Positions 48,262 through 56,912 of a stretch of DNA of 64,000 nt are shown piece by piece. The position numbers and the translations under genes are program-made. Under the pieces are notes generated by a model. The model searched no databases, was not told the origin of the DNA, and saw nothing but the letters and a program-made list of their open reading frames with translations. How positions within the stretch are numbered: the first letter of the stretch is position 1; each line of letters opens with the position of its first letter. The stretch is from positions 186,001 through 250,000 of the forward strand of contig NZ_JACIBU010000001.1 in the NCBI RefSeq assembly GCF_014195485.1, written 5' to 3'. This DNA comes from Modestobacter versicolor (GTDB lineage Bacteria; Actinomycetota; Actinomycetes; Mycobacteriales; Geodermatophilaceae).

Positions 48262-48981
48262 TCAGCCGACCGCGGCGGTGGCCTCGGCGGCCTCGACCGG
48301 GGAGAGGTCCTCGTCGACCGCGCTGACGAACACGTGCTGGGCCACCCCGGGCTGCAGCGCGACGCCGTCGACCAGCACCGTCCCGTTGGCCAGCGTGGCG
48401 GTCACCGTGGAGCCGGGGCGGACACCCTGGTCGGACAGCGAGCGCAGCAGCGTCGCGTCCTCCTGCAGCTGCTCGCTGATCCGCCGGACGACCACCTGGC
48501 GCCCCTCGGCCGTGGCCGTCGTGGAGAGCAGGGTGAGCGCGTCGAGCACCGCGGAGGTGTCACCGCCCAGCGCGTCCAGCCCGGGGATGGGGTTGCCGAA
48601 CGGGGAGACCGTCGGGTTGTTGAGCAGGCTGAGCAGCTTGCGCTCGACCGCCTCGCTCATCACGTGCTCCCAGCGGCACGCCTCCTCGTGGACGTCGGCG
48701 TAGTCCAGGCCGATGACGTCGACGAGCAGGCACTCGGCCAGCCGGTGCTTGCGCATGACCGCCGTCGCCAGCTCGCGGCCCTCGTCGGACAGCTGCAGGT
48801 GCCGGTCGCCCTGCACGGTCAGCAGCCCGTCCCGCTCCATCCGGGCGACGGTCTGGCTCACGGTCGGGCCGCTCTGGTGCAGGCGCTCGGCGATCCGGGC
48901 TCGCAGAGGGACGATGCCCTCCTCCTCGAGCTCGAAGATCGTCCGGAGGTACATCTCCGTGGTGTCGATGAGGTCGTTCAC
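48262..48981 (-). CDS. ideR: Iron-dependent regulator IdeR/DtxR
   Basis: 239 residues from the GTG at 48981, which gives [22 protein letters not shown], the IdeR N-terminus. A GTG two codons earlier leaves no room for the GGAGGA ribosome site. With this start the metal ligands fall on the standard DtxR numbers: Met10, Cys102, Glu105 and His106 (primary site), His79, Glu83 and His98 (ancillary site). The winged helix-turn-helix is at about 25-60 and an SH3-like domain at 150-230. With Fe(II) it represses siderophore and iron uptake genes and can activate storage. A -10-like TAAGAT lies upstream. I see no iron box in the window. It is followed by a strong hairpin. Confidence 0.96.
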   Translation of the reverse strand: MNDLIDTTEMYLRTIFELEEEGIVPLRARIAERLHQSGPTVSQTVARMERDGLLTVQGDRHLQLSDEGRELATAVMRKHRLAECLLVDVIGLDYADVHEEACRWEHVMSEAVERKLLSLLNNPTVSPFGNPIPGLDALGGDTSAVLDALTLLSTTATAEGRQVVVRRISEQLQEDATLLRSLSDQGVRPGSTVTATLANGTVLVDGVALQPGVAQHVFVSAVDEDLSPVEAAEATAAVG

Positions 48982-49098
48982 GTCCACTCCTCCGTCAGGT
49001 GCCCACGATCTTACGAGGACCGCGCCAGCTCACGGGGAGATCGAGACCGACGCGTTCCACCGGGGCGGTGCCGCCCGCCCACCGGTAGCGTCGGCGCG

Positions 49099-49176
49099 GT
49101 GACGGAGCCTGCCTGCTCGACGACGAGCACAGCGGCACCGGCGTCCTCCCCGGTCGCGGCGGAGGACCTCCGGTGA
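49099..49176 (+). CDS. Possible 25-codon leader ORF overlapping acuC
   Basis: A GTG at 49099 lies 7 bases after TAGCGT (49086-49091) and opens 25 codons rich in Ala, Ser and Thr. Its TGA at 49174-49176 overlaps the GTG of acuC (GTGA). The arrangement suggests a leaderless transcript whose first reading frame is a short peptide, with acuC translated by coupling. It could instead be untranslated leader; no codon bias test was possible. Confidence 0.4.
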   Translation: MTEPACSTTSTAAPASSPVAAEDLR

Positions 49177-50357
49177 GCGACGCGGTGACGGTCGTCTGGG
49201 ACGACAGGCTGCTGGGCTACACGATGGGTGGCGACCACCCCATGCACCCGGTCCGGCTGGACCTCACGGTCCGGCTCGCGGAGTCCCTCGGCGTGCTGGA
49301 CCGGCCGCGGCTGCAGGTGGTCGCCCCGACCCCGGCCGCCCCGGAGCTGCTCGAGCTGGTGCACGACCGGGCCTACCTCGAGGCCGTCCGCCGCGCCCCG
49401 GAGGACCCCTACGGCGTCGGCCACGGGCTGGGCACCGCGGACAACCCGGTCTTCCCCGGCATGTACGACGCCGCCGCGCTGATCACCGGCGGCAGCGTGC
49501 TCGCCGCAGAGCAGGTCTCCAGCGGCCGGGCGCAGCACGCGGTGAACATCTCTGGCGGCCTGCACCACGCGATGCGGGACGCCGCCTCCGGCTTCTGCGT
49601 CTTCAACGACGCGGCCGTGGCGATCGCCTGGCTGCTCGGCCAGGGCTGGGAGCGGATCGCCTACGTCGACCTGGACGTCCACCACGGGGACGGCGTGCAG
49701 GCCGCCTTCTACGACGACCCGCGGGTGCTGACGGTCAGCGTCCACCAGACCCCGCTCACCCTCTTCCCGGGCACCGGGTTCCCCGAGGAGACCGGCGACC
49801 CGCAGAAGGCGCTGGGCAGCGCGGTGAACCTGGCCCTGCCCAACGGCACCGACGACTCCGGCTGGCTGCGCGCGTTCTCCGCGGTGGTGCCCAGCGTCGT
49901 CCGGGCGTTCCAGCCGCAGATCCTGGTCACCCAGTGCGGGTGCGACGCCCACCACGAGGACCCGCTCGCCGACCTCGCCCTCACCGTCGACGGCCAGCGG
50001 GCCTCCTACCGCGCGGTGCACGACCTGGCGCACGAGGTCTGCGAGGGCCGGTGGGTCGCCCTCGGCGGAGGTGGCTACGGGGTGGTCCGCTGCGTACCGC
50101 GGGCCTGGACGCATCTGATCGCCGAGGCCAGCGGCGACCGGCTCGCCGCGGACACCGAGATCCCGCAGAGCTGGCAGGACGACGTCCGGGCGCGGGGTCT
50201 GCGCACGCCGCCGCCGGTCAGCATGACCGAGGGCGCCTACGTCGGCTTCCACCGCTGGGACCCCTTCACCGAGAACCGTGTCGACCGGGCGATCCTGCGC
50301 ACCCGGACCGCCTCCTTCCCCTACTTCGGACTCGACCCGGACGACCCCCGTGATTAA
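49173..50357 (+). CDS. acuC: AcuC-type protein deacetylase (class I HDAC-like)
   Basis: 394 residues. The HDAC domain shows VWDDRLLGYTMGGDHPMHPVRL, ISGGLHHAMRDAASGFCVFNDAAVAI with the active-site His pair, VDLDVHHGDGVQAAFYDDPRVLTVSVHQ with zinc ligands Asp and His, CGCDAHHEDPLADLALT with the third zinc Asp, and GGGGYGVVRCVPRAW. In Bacillus and actinobacteria AcuC removes acetyl groups from acetyl-CoA synthetase and other proteins. The next gene is a GNAT acyltransferase, so the two form an acetylation/deacetylation pair. The GTG overlaps a possible short leader frame; 66 bases separate it from the acyltransferase. Confidence 0.93.
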   Translation: MSDAVTVVWDDRLLGYTMGGDHPMHPVRLDLTVRLAESLGVLDRPRLQVVAPTPAAPELLELVHDRAYLEAVRRAPEDPYGVGHGLGTADNPVFPGMYDAAALITGGSVLAAEQVSSGRAQHAVNISGGLHHAMRDAASGFCVFNDAAVAIAWLLGQGWERIAYVDLDVHHGDGVQAAFYDDPRVLTVSVHQTPLTLFPGTGFPEETGDPQKALGSAVNLALPNGTDDSGWLRAFSAVVPSVVRAFQPQILVTQCGCDAHHEDPLADLALTVDGQRASYRAVHDLAHEVCEGRWVALGGGGYGVVRCVPRAWTHLIAEASGDRLAADTEIPQSWQDDVRARGLRTPPPVSMTEGAYVGFHRWDPFTENRVDRAILRTRTASFPYFGLDPDDPRD

Positions 50358-50423
50358 GGACCATCCAGCCCCCCACCACTCGCGAGCTCGCGGTGGGCCC
50401 CTGCTGGACGGCCGGGAGAACCT

Positions 50424-53120
50424 GTGACGACGAGCGATCAACCGACCGCCCCCGCCCCGCCCCCGCCGCACTGGGAGGCCGACGTCGTGGCCGCCGACGG
50501 CGGGACCGTGCACCTGCGCCCGATCACCCCCGAGGACGCCGACGGGATCGTCGGGCTGATGGACCGCAGCTCCGACCAGACCCGCTACTACCGGTTCTTC
50601 GGGCCGATGCGCCGGCTGTCGGACAAGGACCTGCACCGCTTCACCCACGTCGACCACGACGCCCGGGTCGCCTTCGTCGTGCTGCTGGGCGACCGGCTGA
50701 TCGGCGTGGGCCGCTACGACCGCTACCCCGACACCGACGACGCCGAGGTCGCCTTCCTGATCGAGGACGCCCACCAGCGCCGCGGCCTGGGCTCGGTGCT
50801 CCTCGAGCACCTGGCCGCGGCCGCGCGGGAGCGGGGGATCACCCGGTTCGTCGCCGAGGTGCTCAGCCAGAACAGCCAGATGGTCCGGGTGTTCATCGAC
50901 GCCGGGTACTCCGCCGAGCGCTCCTACGCCGACGGCGTGGTGCACCTGACCTTCCCCATCGCCCCCACCGAGCAGTCGCTGGCCGTCGCCCACGAGCGCG
51001 AGCAGCGCAGCGAGTCCCGGTCGATCGGCCGGCTGCTCAACCCCGGCTCGGTCGCGGTCGTCGGAGCCAGCAACGACCCGGCCAAGGTCGGCTACGCGGT
51101 GCTGCACAACCTGCTGCAGTACGGCTTCGCCGGCCCCATCTACCCGGTCAACCCCGCGGTCCGGCACGTCCGCGGGGTGCCGGCCTACGCCGACATCGAG
51201 TCGATCCCCGACGACGTCGACCTGGCCGTGCTCGCCGTCCCCGCCGACGAGGTGCCGGGCGTGGTGGAGGCCTGCCGGCGGAAGAACGTCCGCGGGCTGG
51301 TGGTCATCTCCGGCGGCTTCGGCGAGACCGGGCCCGAGGGCCGGGCCGCCGAGCGGGCGCTGGTCGCCTCCGCCCGGGCCTCCGGCATGCGGGTGGTCGG
51401 ACCCAACTGCCTGGGCATCGTCAACACCGACCCGGCGGTGCGGCTCAACGCCAGCCTCGCCCCCGACGTCCCCGGCCGTGGCCGGGTGGGGTTCTTCGCC
51501 CAGTCCGGTGCCCTCGGGGTCGCGCTGCTGGAGCGGGCCCGTGGCCGCGGCATCGGGCTGTCCAGCTTCGTGTCGGCGGGCAACCGGGCCGACGTCAGCG
51601 GCAACGACCTGCTGCAGTACTGGGCCAGCGACCCGGGCACCGAGGTGGTGCTGCTGCACCTGGAGAGCTTCGGCAACCCGCGCAAGTTCGCCCGGCTGGC
51701 CCGCGGCATCGGCCGCACCAAGCCGGTCGTCGCGGTCAAGAGCGGCCGGCACGTCAGCATGACGGCGGGCCTGGCCGGCACCAGCGTCGCGGTGCCCGAG
51801 CAGTCGGTGGCGGCGCTGTTCGCCTCGGCCGGGGTCATCCGGGTCGAGACGCTCGCCCAGCTCTTCGACGTCGGCACCCTGCTCGCGCACCAGCCGCTGC
51901 CGGAGGGAGACCGGGTGGCGATCGTCGGCAACTCCACCGCGATGGGGGTGCTGGTCGCCGACGCCGTGCTGGAGCAGGGGCTGCAGCTGGCGCACGAGCG
52001 CCCGGTCGACATCGGGACCCAGGCCGGCCCGGGCGACTTCCGGGTCGCGCTGGAGGCGGCGCTGGCCGACGACGGCGTGGACGCGGTGGTCGCGGTGTTC
52101 CTGCCGCCGCTGCTGCGCGGCGAGCAGCCCTTCGGCCGGGTGCTGCGCGAGGTCTCCCGGAACTCCACCAAGCCGCTGGTCGCGAACTTCCTATCCACCG
52201 ACGGCATCCCCGACGAGCTGGTCGTCCGCGACGAGCAGGGCATGCCGGGCCGCGGCTCGGTGCCCTCCTTCTCCACCCCGGAGCGCGCCGTCATCGCGCT
52301 GGCCAAGATGAGCGAGTACGCCCGCTGGCGCCGCCGCCCGCTGGGCGTGGTTCCCGAGCTGGACGGCGTCGACGAGGCGGCCGGCCGCGCGGTGGTCGAG
52401 CAGGCGCTGGCCGGGTCACCGGCGGGCCGGGAGCTCACCGACGACGAGACGATGGCGCTGCTGCGCGCCTACGGCGTCCCGATGCTCGGCACCCAGCGGG
52501 TCGAGGACCCGGACGCCGCGGTGGCCGCCGCCGAGCAGATCGGCTACCCGGTGGTGCTCAAGTCGACCGCCCCCTGGCTGCGCGACCGCCGCGACCTGGG
52601 CGGCATGCGCTTCGACCTCGCCGACGCCGACGACGTCCGGGCTGCCTACGCCGCGATCCCGGCCGGCGACCCGGTGATCGTGCAGGAGCAGGCCGCGCCC
52701 GGCGTCGGGACGGTCGTCGAGATCGTCGACGACCCGTCCTTCGGTGCGCTGGTGAGCTTCGGGGTCGGCGGCGTGGCCACCGACCTGCTCGGCGACCGGG
52801 CCTACCGCACGCTGCCGCTCACCGACCTCGACGCCCACGAGCTGGTCCGCGAGCCGCGGGCCTGGCCGATGCTCAACGGCTACCGGGGCAGCGACCCGGT
52901 CGACACCGACGCCCTGGAGGACCTGCTGCTGCGGGTCGCCCGGCTCGGCGACGACCTGCCCGAGGTGCTGTCGCTGAGCCTCGAGCCGGTCATCGTCGGA
53001 CCGGCCGACGCCTGGCACGGCGGCCGGTCGCTGGTGGTGGCCGGCGCCGCTGTGCGGATCGGCCAGCCCACCGCCCGGCTCGACGCCGGCCCGCGCCGGA
53101 TGTTCCGCCCCGGGACGTGA
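50424..53120 (+). CDS. Pat-type protein acyltransferase: N-terminal GNAT plus acyl-CoA synthetase-like domains
   Basis: 898 residues. A GNAT domain is at about 25-185 (TVHLRPITPEDADGIVGLMDR, AEVAFLIEDAHQRRGLGSVLLEHLAAAARERG as the acetyl-CoA loop). A CoA-binding Rossmann domain starts near 203 (NPGSVAVVGASNDPAKVGY), followed by succinyl-CoA-ligase-like domains and an ATP-grasp domain near 665-890. This domain order (GNAT first) is known from Streptomyces lividans PatA, the reverse of Salmonella Pat. In the ADP-forming acetyl-CoA synthetases the phosphorylated His lies in an SHTG motif; here the matching stretch reads SGRHVSMTAGLAGTSV, without HTG, so it is probably only an acyltransferase. 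Targets would be acyl-CoA synthetases, with AcuC reversing the reaction. Confidence 0.9.
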   Translation: MTTSDQPTAPAPPPPHWEADVVAADGGTVHLRPITPEDADGIVGLMDRSSDQTRYYRFFGPMRRLSDKDLHRFTHVDHDARVAFVVLLGDRLIGVGRYDRYPDTDDAEVAFLIEDAHQRRGLGSVLLEHLAAAARERGITRFVAEVLSQNSQMVRVFIDAGYSAERSYADGVVHLTFPIAPTEQSLAVAHEREQRSESRSIGRLLNPGSVAVVGASNDPAKVGYAVLHNLLQYGFAGPIYPVNPAVRHVRGVPAYADIESIPDDVDLAVLAVPADEVPGVVEACRRKNVRGLVVISGGFGETGPEGRAAERALVASARASGMRVVGPNCLGIVNTDPAVRLNASLAPDVPGRGRVGFFAQSGALGVALLERARGRGIGLSSFVSAGNRADVSGNDLLQYWASDPGTEVVLLHLESFGNPRKFARLARGIGRTKPVVAVKSGRHVSMTAGLAGTSVAVPEQSVAALFASAGVIRVETLAQLFDVGTLLAHQPLPEGDRVAIVGNSTAMGVLVADAVLEQGLQLAHERPVDIGTQAGPGDFRVALEAALADDGVDAVVAVFLPPLLRGEQPFGRVLREVSRNSTKPLVANFLSTDGIPDELVVRDEQGMPGRGSVPSFSTPERAVIALAKMSEYARWRRRPLGVVPELDGVDEAAGRAVVEQALAGSPAGRELTDDETMALLRAYGVPMLGTQRVEDPDAAVAAAEQIGYPVVLKSTAPWLRDRRDLGGMRFDLADADDVRAAYAAIPAGDPVIVQEQAAPGVGTVVEIVDDPSFGALVSFGVGGVATDLLGDRAYRTLPLTDLDAHELVREPRAWPMLNGYRGSDPVDTDALEDLLLRVARLGDDLPEVLSLSLEPVIVGPADAWHGGRSLVVAGAAVRIGQPTARLDAGPRRMFRPGT

Positions 53121-53121
53121 C

Positions 53122-53208
53122 AGAGCCGGGTCGCCCTCAGGGCGGCCCGGCTCTTGGCCCCGTCCGGAGGCTTCCCCCGAGCCTGCGAGGGGTGAGAGGG
53201 ACGGGGTC
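53122..53208. terminator. Two tandem hairpins between convergent pat-type gene and sigB
   Basis: AGAGCCGGG at 53122-53130 pairs with 53146-53154 (with GCCCT/GGGC inside), close after the acyltransferase stop. CCCCGTCC at 53158-53165 pairs with GGACGGGG at 53199-53206, just past the sigB stop on the minus strand. The first serves the plus strand, the second the minus strand. Confidence 0.7.
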
Positions 53209-53213
53209 CTTCC

Positions 53214-54197
53214 TCAGCCCAGGTAGTCCCGCAGCGCGTCGGCGCGCTGGGGGTCGCGGAGCTTGGTCATCGTCTCGCGCTCGATCTGCCGGACCCGCTC
53301 GCGGGAGAGACCGAACTGCTTGCCGATCTGCTCCAGCGTCCGGGGCTGGTTGCCGTCGAGGCCGAAGCGCATGATCACGACGTCGCGCTCCCGCTCCTCG
53401 AGGGTCTCCAGGACGTTGCGGACGTCGCCCTTCATCATCTGGAAGGCGACGGCGTCCTCGGCCACCGCGGCGTCGGCGTCCTCGATGAAGTCACCGAGGC
53501 GGGACTCCTCGTCGGCACCGACGGTCTGGTCCAGGGAGACCAGGTCGCGGGAGTACTCGAGCAGCTCGGTGATCCGCTCGGGCGTCATGTCCAGCTCGAG
53601 GCCGAGCTCCTCGGGGGTGGGCTCGCGCTCCAGCTCCTGGTGGATCCGGCGGCGGGTGCGCACGACCTTGTTGACCTGCTCGGCCAGGTGGACGGGCAGC
53701 CGGATCGTGCGGCCGGAGTCGGCCATGGCGCGGGTGATCGCCTGGCGGATCCACCACGTCGCGTAGGTCGAGAACTTGAAGCCCTTGGTGTAGTCGAACT
53801 TCTCGACCGCCCGGATCAGGCCGACGTTGCCCTCCTGGATGAGGTCCAGGAACGTCATGCCGTGGCCGGTGTAGCGCTTGGCCACCGAGACGACCAGGCG
53901 CAGGTTCGCCTCGAGCAGGTGGGCCTTGGCGGCCTTGCCGTCCGCGGCGAGGGTCTTGTAGTCACGCTGCAGCGCCGGGGTCAGCTGCTTCTCGTTGAGC
54001 AGCCGCTCCGCGTACAGGCCGGCCTCGATCCGCTTGGCCAGCTCGACCTCCTGCTCGGCGGTCAGCAGCGCGGTCTTGCCGATGGTGTTCAGGTAGACGC
54101 GCACCAGGTCCGTCGACACCAGGCCACTGGTGTCCGGGGCGCGGCGCGGGGAGCGCACTCCGAGGGTGTCGGTGGGGGAGGACTGCAGCACGGTCAC
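53214..54197 (-). CDS. sigB: Group 2 sigma factor, SigB/HrdA-like
   Basis: 327 residues, a sigma-70 protein without the long N-terminal region 1.1 of SigA. Region 1.2 is at [31 protein letters not shown], region 2 at [57 protein letters not shown], region 3 at [18 protein letters not shown], region 4 at [26 protein letters not shown]. Regions 2.4 and 4.2 nearly match SigA, so it should read similar promoters in stationary phase or stress. The GTG has AGGA at a distance. The 224-bp upstream gap carries repeated GCAAC words. The order sigA ... sigB ... ideR echoes mycobacteria, though here pat and acuC separate sigB from ideR. Confidence 0.93.
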   Translation of the reverse strand: MTVLQSSPTDTLGVRSPRRAPDTSGLVSTDLVRVYLNTIGKTALLTAEQEVELAKRIEAGLYAERLLNEKQLTPALQRDYKTLAADGKAAKAHLLEANLRLVVSVAKRYTGHGMTFLDLIQEGNVGLIRAVEKFDYTKGFKFSTYATWWIRQAITRAMADSGRTIRLPVHLAEQVNKVVRTRRRIHQELEREPTPEELGLELDMTPERITELLEYSRDLVSLDQTVGADEESRLGDFIEDADAAVAEDAVAFQMMKGDVRNVLETLEERERDVVIMRFGLDGNQPRTLEQIGKQFGLSRERVRQIERETMTKLRDPQRADALRDYLG

Positions 54198-54342
54198 GAT
54201 GAGTCTTCGTCCTTGCTTCGGGGTCCGGATGCGTCGGCGCCAGATGTGGCGTCCGGTGCACCCCGGTGGAGGCGGTCAGAGCGTCGACCCGGGATCGTCC
54301 GGGGGGCTCTCCAGCCGTTCTGTCCGGTGTGGTACGTCGTGT

Positions 54343-54415
54343 GCAACGGACCGCACCCACGGGGTGTTCCGGGGCGGCGCAACTCACAGGCAACGTCCAG
54401 GTGTGTTGCTGCAAC
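54343..54415. repeat. GCAAC repeats and a GTTGC/GCAAC dyad upstream of sigB
   Basis: GCAAC occurs at 54343-54347, 54379-54383, 54390-54394 and 54411-54415, the last paired with GTTGC at 54405-54409 in a perfect dyad with a single-base centre. They lie in the 224-bp gap that must hold the sigB promoter. No clear promoter was assigned. Confidence 0.35.
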
Positions 54416-54421
54416 GGCGAA

Positions 54422-54886
54422 CTACATCGGTGTGATACCCGGACCGGCCGGGGCCGGAACCTCCAGCTGCAGGGTCATCGGGCCCTCGTTCACCGACGCC
54501 ACCGACATCCGGGCACCGAAGCGGCCGGTCGCCACCTCGGTGCCGCGCCGCCGCAGCTCCGCGACCACCTCGTCGACCAGCGGCTCGGCCAGCTCACCCG
54601 GCGCTGCATCGGCCCACGAGGGACGGCGGCCCTTGCGGGTGTCGGCGTAGAGCGTGAACTGGCTGACCACCAGCACCGGCAGCCCCAGGTCGCCGATCGA
54701 GCGCGCCCCGTCGTCGGTGGGGAACACCCGCAGCTCGTGCACCTTGCGGGCCATCGCCCGGGCCCGGTCCGCGTCGTCGTCCCGGCCGACGCCCACCAGC
54801 GCGAGCAGGCCGGGCCCGATCGCGCCGACCACCTCGCCGGCCACCGTCACCGACGCCTCGCTCACCCGGGTCACCACAGCGCGCAC
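54422..54886 (-). CDS. dtd: D-aminoacyl-tRNA deacylase
   Basis: 154 residues, the usual size of DTD. It frees tRNAs charged with D-amino acids (and glycine on tRNA-Ala), a translation quality-control step. The conserved motifs are SQFTLYADTRKGRRPSW and the NEGPMTLQLE loop, carrying the Gly-cisPro pair used for chirality. The N-terminus MRAVVTRVSEASVTV has Thr where most have Gln (RVQRV-type). The GTG lies 6 bases from CAGGAT on the minus strand, and this hexamer is one of two in the 42-bp divergent gap shared with the HhH gene. Confidence 0.95.
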   Translation of the reverse strand: MRAVVTRVSEASVTVAGEVVGAIGPGLLALVGVGRDDDADRARAMARKVHELRVFPTDDGARSIGDLGLPVLVVSQFTLYADTRKGRRPSWADAAPGELAEPLVDEVVAELRRRGTEVATGRFGARMSVASVNEGPMTLQLEVPAPAGPGITPM

Positions 54887-54928
54887 CGGGCGATCCTGCC
54901 CGGTCCCGCGTCCGGCAGGATCTCCGGC

Positions 54929-55522
54929 GTGCCGAGCCTCCACATCGCCCAGGACGACGCCGCCGACGAGCTGCTGGGCCGCGACCCGCTGGCCCTGCTG
55001 ATCGGCATGCTGCTGGACCAGCAGTTCCCGATGGAGCGGGCGTTCTCCGCGCCCCGGCTGCTCGCCGACCGGCTCGGTGTCCAGACGCTGTCCGCGGCGG
55101 AGCTGGCCGACTGCGATCCCGAGGTGCTGCAGCGCCACTTCCAGGGCCCGCCGGCGCTGCACCGCTACCCCGGTTCGATGGCCGCCCGCGCGCAGGACCT
55201 CGCCCGGGTGCTGGTCGAGCGCTACGACGGCCGCGCGGACGGGCTCTGGGCCGACGTCCCGGACGGCGCCACGCTGCTGCGACGGATCGGCGAGCTGCCC
55301 GGGTTCGGCGCTCAGAAGGCGAAGATCTTCGTGGCCCTGCTCGGCAAGCAGTACGGCGTCACGCCGCCGGGCTGGCGCGAGGCCGCCGGCGACTACGGCC
55401 AGGAGGGCTCCCGCCGCTCGGTCGCCGACATCACCGGGCCGGTGTCGCTGGCCGAGGTGCGCGCGTTCAAGCAGGCGGCGAAGCAGGCCGCCAAGGACGC
55501 GAAGGCCGCCGCGCAGGGCTGA
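54929..55522 (+). CDS. HhH-GPD base-excision-repair-like protein
   Basis: 197 residues, all helical. LIGMLLDQQFPMERAFSAP and RIGELPGFGAQKAKIFVALLGKQYG (helix-hairpin-helix) are the hallmarks of the HhH-GPD superfamily; databases often label this actinobacterial branch HesB or Fe-S assembly, which the sequence does not support. A DNA-binding repair function is likely but substrate and catalytic Asp are unproven (candidate in SVADITGPV). It lacks a Cys cluster. A Lys/Ala-rich tail ends the protein. The GTG is 7 bases after CAGGAT (54916-54921). It is divergent from dtd. Confidence 0.8.
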   Translation: MPSLHIAQDDAADELLGRDPLALLIGMLLDQQFPMERAFSAPRLLADRLGVQTLSAAELADCDPEVLQRHFQGPPALHRYPGSMAARAQDLARVLVERYDGRADGLWADVPDGATLLRRIGELPGFGAQKAKIFVALLGKQYGVTPPGWREAAGDYGQEGSRRSVADITGPVSLAEVRAFKQAAKQAAKDAKAAAQG

Positions 55523-55678
55523 TCGGCAAGGTCACACCCCGGGTCCCCGGAGCCGCTGCATCGCGCACGATCGAGTGGCACGATGGGCCGCAGGAGCCGG
55601 GGGCTCCGGGGGCCGGTCGAACCATCGACGCACCGACCACCGCCGCCCTTCCCCCGGCCAGTCCAGGGAAGGGCGACC

Positions 55679-56023
55679 GTGGCCTCCAGCCAGTCCTCGA
55701 GCCGGTACGACCGGAGCGAGCCCCTGCTCATCACCGTGGCCGAGCCGAGCCAGGCCGACCAGCACGCGGCCCGCAAGAGGCGCTACTCGATCACCATGGC
55801 GATCCGCTGCACGAGCCTGGTCATCGCCGCGTTCACCGCGCAGTACTCGCTGTGGCTGATGGCGGTCTTCGCCGTCCTCGGCACGGTGCTGCCGTGGGTC
55901 GCCGTGGTCATGGCCAACGACCGGCCGCCGAAGAAGCAGGTCGACCCCAACCGGTACCGGCCGCCGGCACCGGACCGGATCCTCGAGTCCGGCAGCAGCA
56001 AGGCCCGCGTCATCGACATGTGA
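55679..56023 (+). CDS. DUF3099 membrane protein
   Basis: 114 residues. Polar N-terminus with LLITVAEPSQADQHAARKRRY, two membrane helices (about 41-60 and 64-82, with YSITMAIRCTSLVIAAFTAQY), and a polar C-terminus containing MANDRPPKKQVDPNRY, the DUF3099 pattern. Function unknown. I use the GTG at 55679 with GGGAAGGG before it; longer frames run into a Pro-rich stretch. It faces psuK convergently, 3 bases apart. The 156-bp gap before it holds a hairpin-forming pair CCCCGGAGCC/GGCTCCGGGG (55545-55554, 55602-55611). Confidence 0.83.
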   Translation: MASSQSSSRYDRSEPLLITVAEPSQADQHAARKRRYSITMAIRCTSLVIAAFTAQYSLWLMAVFAVLGTVLPWVAVVMANDRPPKKQVDPNRYRPPAPDRILESGSSKARVIDM

Positions 56024-56026
56024 TCC

Positions 56027-56911
56027 TCAGCGGGCCCCGGGCCGCCCCACCACGGTGGCGGCCCGGCCCAGCCCGGCCTCGAGGGCCTCGGCGGGATCGG
56101 GCCGGCCGCCGGTCGCCGTCCACACCGAGAGCACCCCGGCGGTGAAGGCGTCCCCGGCGCCGGTCGTGTCGACGACGTCGGCCGGGTGCGCCGGCCGGTG
56201 GAGCAGCAGCTCGCCGGCCGCCCACAGCGCGCCGTCGGCGCCCAGGCTCACCACCACGACCGGGTGCCGCTCGGCCAGCACCCGGGCGGCCTCCGCCGGG
56301 TCGGTGCACCCGGTCAGCAGCCGCGCCTCGTCGGCGTTGGGCAGCAGCAGCGTGGCCGCGGCGGTGTCGGCCAGCCACCGGTCGACCCCGTACCACCGCA
56401 GCGGGCCGGTCGAGGCCGGGTCGACCGAGACCGTGCAGCCCGCGTCGCGGGCCGCGGCCAGCGCGGCGAGCCCGGCCGCCCGGGGGCCGTCGTCCAGCAG
56501 CGTGTAACCGGACAGGTGCAGGTGCCCACCGCGGGCGGGGACCGGCACGTCCGCCGGCCGCAGCGCCAGGTTCGCGCCCCGGTCGGCGAGCATGCTGCGC
56601 TCCCCACCCGGCTCGACCAGGCTGATGATCGTGCCGGTCGCCGCCCCGGGCACGGTGCGCACGGCCAGCGTGACCCCGCCGTCGGCCAGGTCCCGGCTCA
56701 GCGCCTGACCGGGCACGTCGTCGCCGACGCAGCCGGCCAGCACGACCGGCGTCCTCAGCGCGGCCAGGTGCGCCGCGACGTTCGCCCCGGCGCCGCCGCC
56801 CCGGGTGGCGATCGCCGCCGGCCGGTCGGAGCCCGGGCTGGGCTCGCCGGCGAGCAGCGCGACGACGTCGGTGCAGACGTCGCCGACGACGACGACCCGC
56901 GGAGCGGTCAC
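56027..56911 (-). CDS. psuK: PfkB-family carbohydrate kinase, probable pseudouridine kinase
   Basis: 294 residues. N-terminal VVVVGDVCTDVVALL and TRGGGAGANVAAHLAAL (substrate-binding GGGxxN), central NADEARLLTG, and C-terminal DVVDTTGAGDAFTAGVLSVWTA (DTxGAGD, with catalytic Asp) are the PfkB signatures. PsuK phosphorylates pseudouridine to its 5'-monophosphate. The substrate is inferred from psuG, whose stop lies 1 base upstream of this start. Kinase and glycosidase are thus translated from one message, and together give uracil and ribose 5-phosphate. Confidence 0.85.
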   Translation of the reverse strand: MTAPRVVVVGDVCTDVVALLAGEPSPGSDRPAAIATRGGGAGANVAAHLAALRTPVVLAGCVGDDVPGQALSRDLADGGVTLAVRTVPGAATGTIISLVEPGGERSMLADRGANLALRPADVPVPARGGHLHLSGYTLLDDGPRAAGLAALAAARDAGCTVSVDPASTGPLRWYGVDRWLADTAAATLLLPNADEARLLTGCTDPAEAARVLAERHPVVVVSLGADGALWAAGELLLHRPAHPADVVDTTGAGDAFTAGVLSVWTATGGRPDPAEALEAGLGRAATVVGRPGAR

Positions 56912-56912
56912 G

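Noticed and set aside
48262-48987. ideR starting at the GTG at 48987
   Set aside because: The ribosome site GGAGGA touches that codon; starting at 48981 gives the conserved N-terminus and exact DtxR residue numbers.
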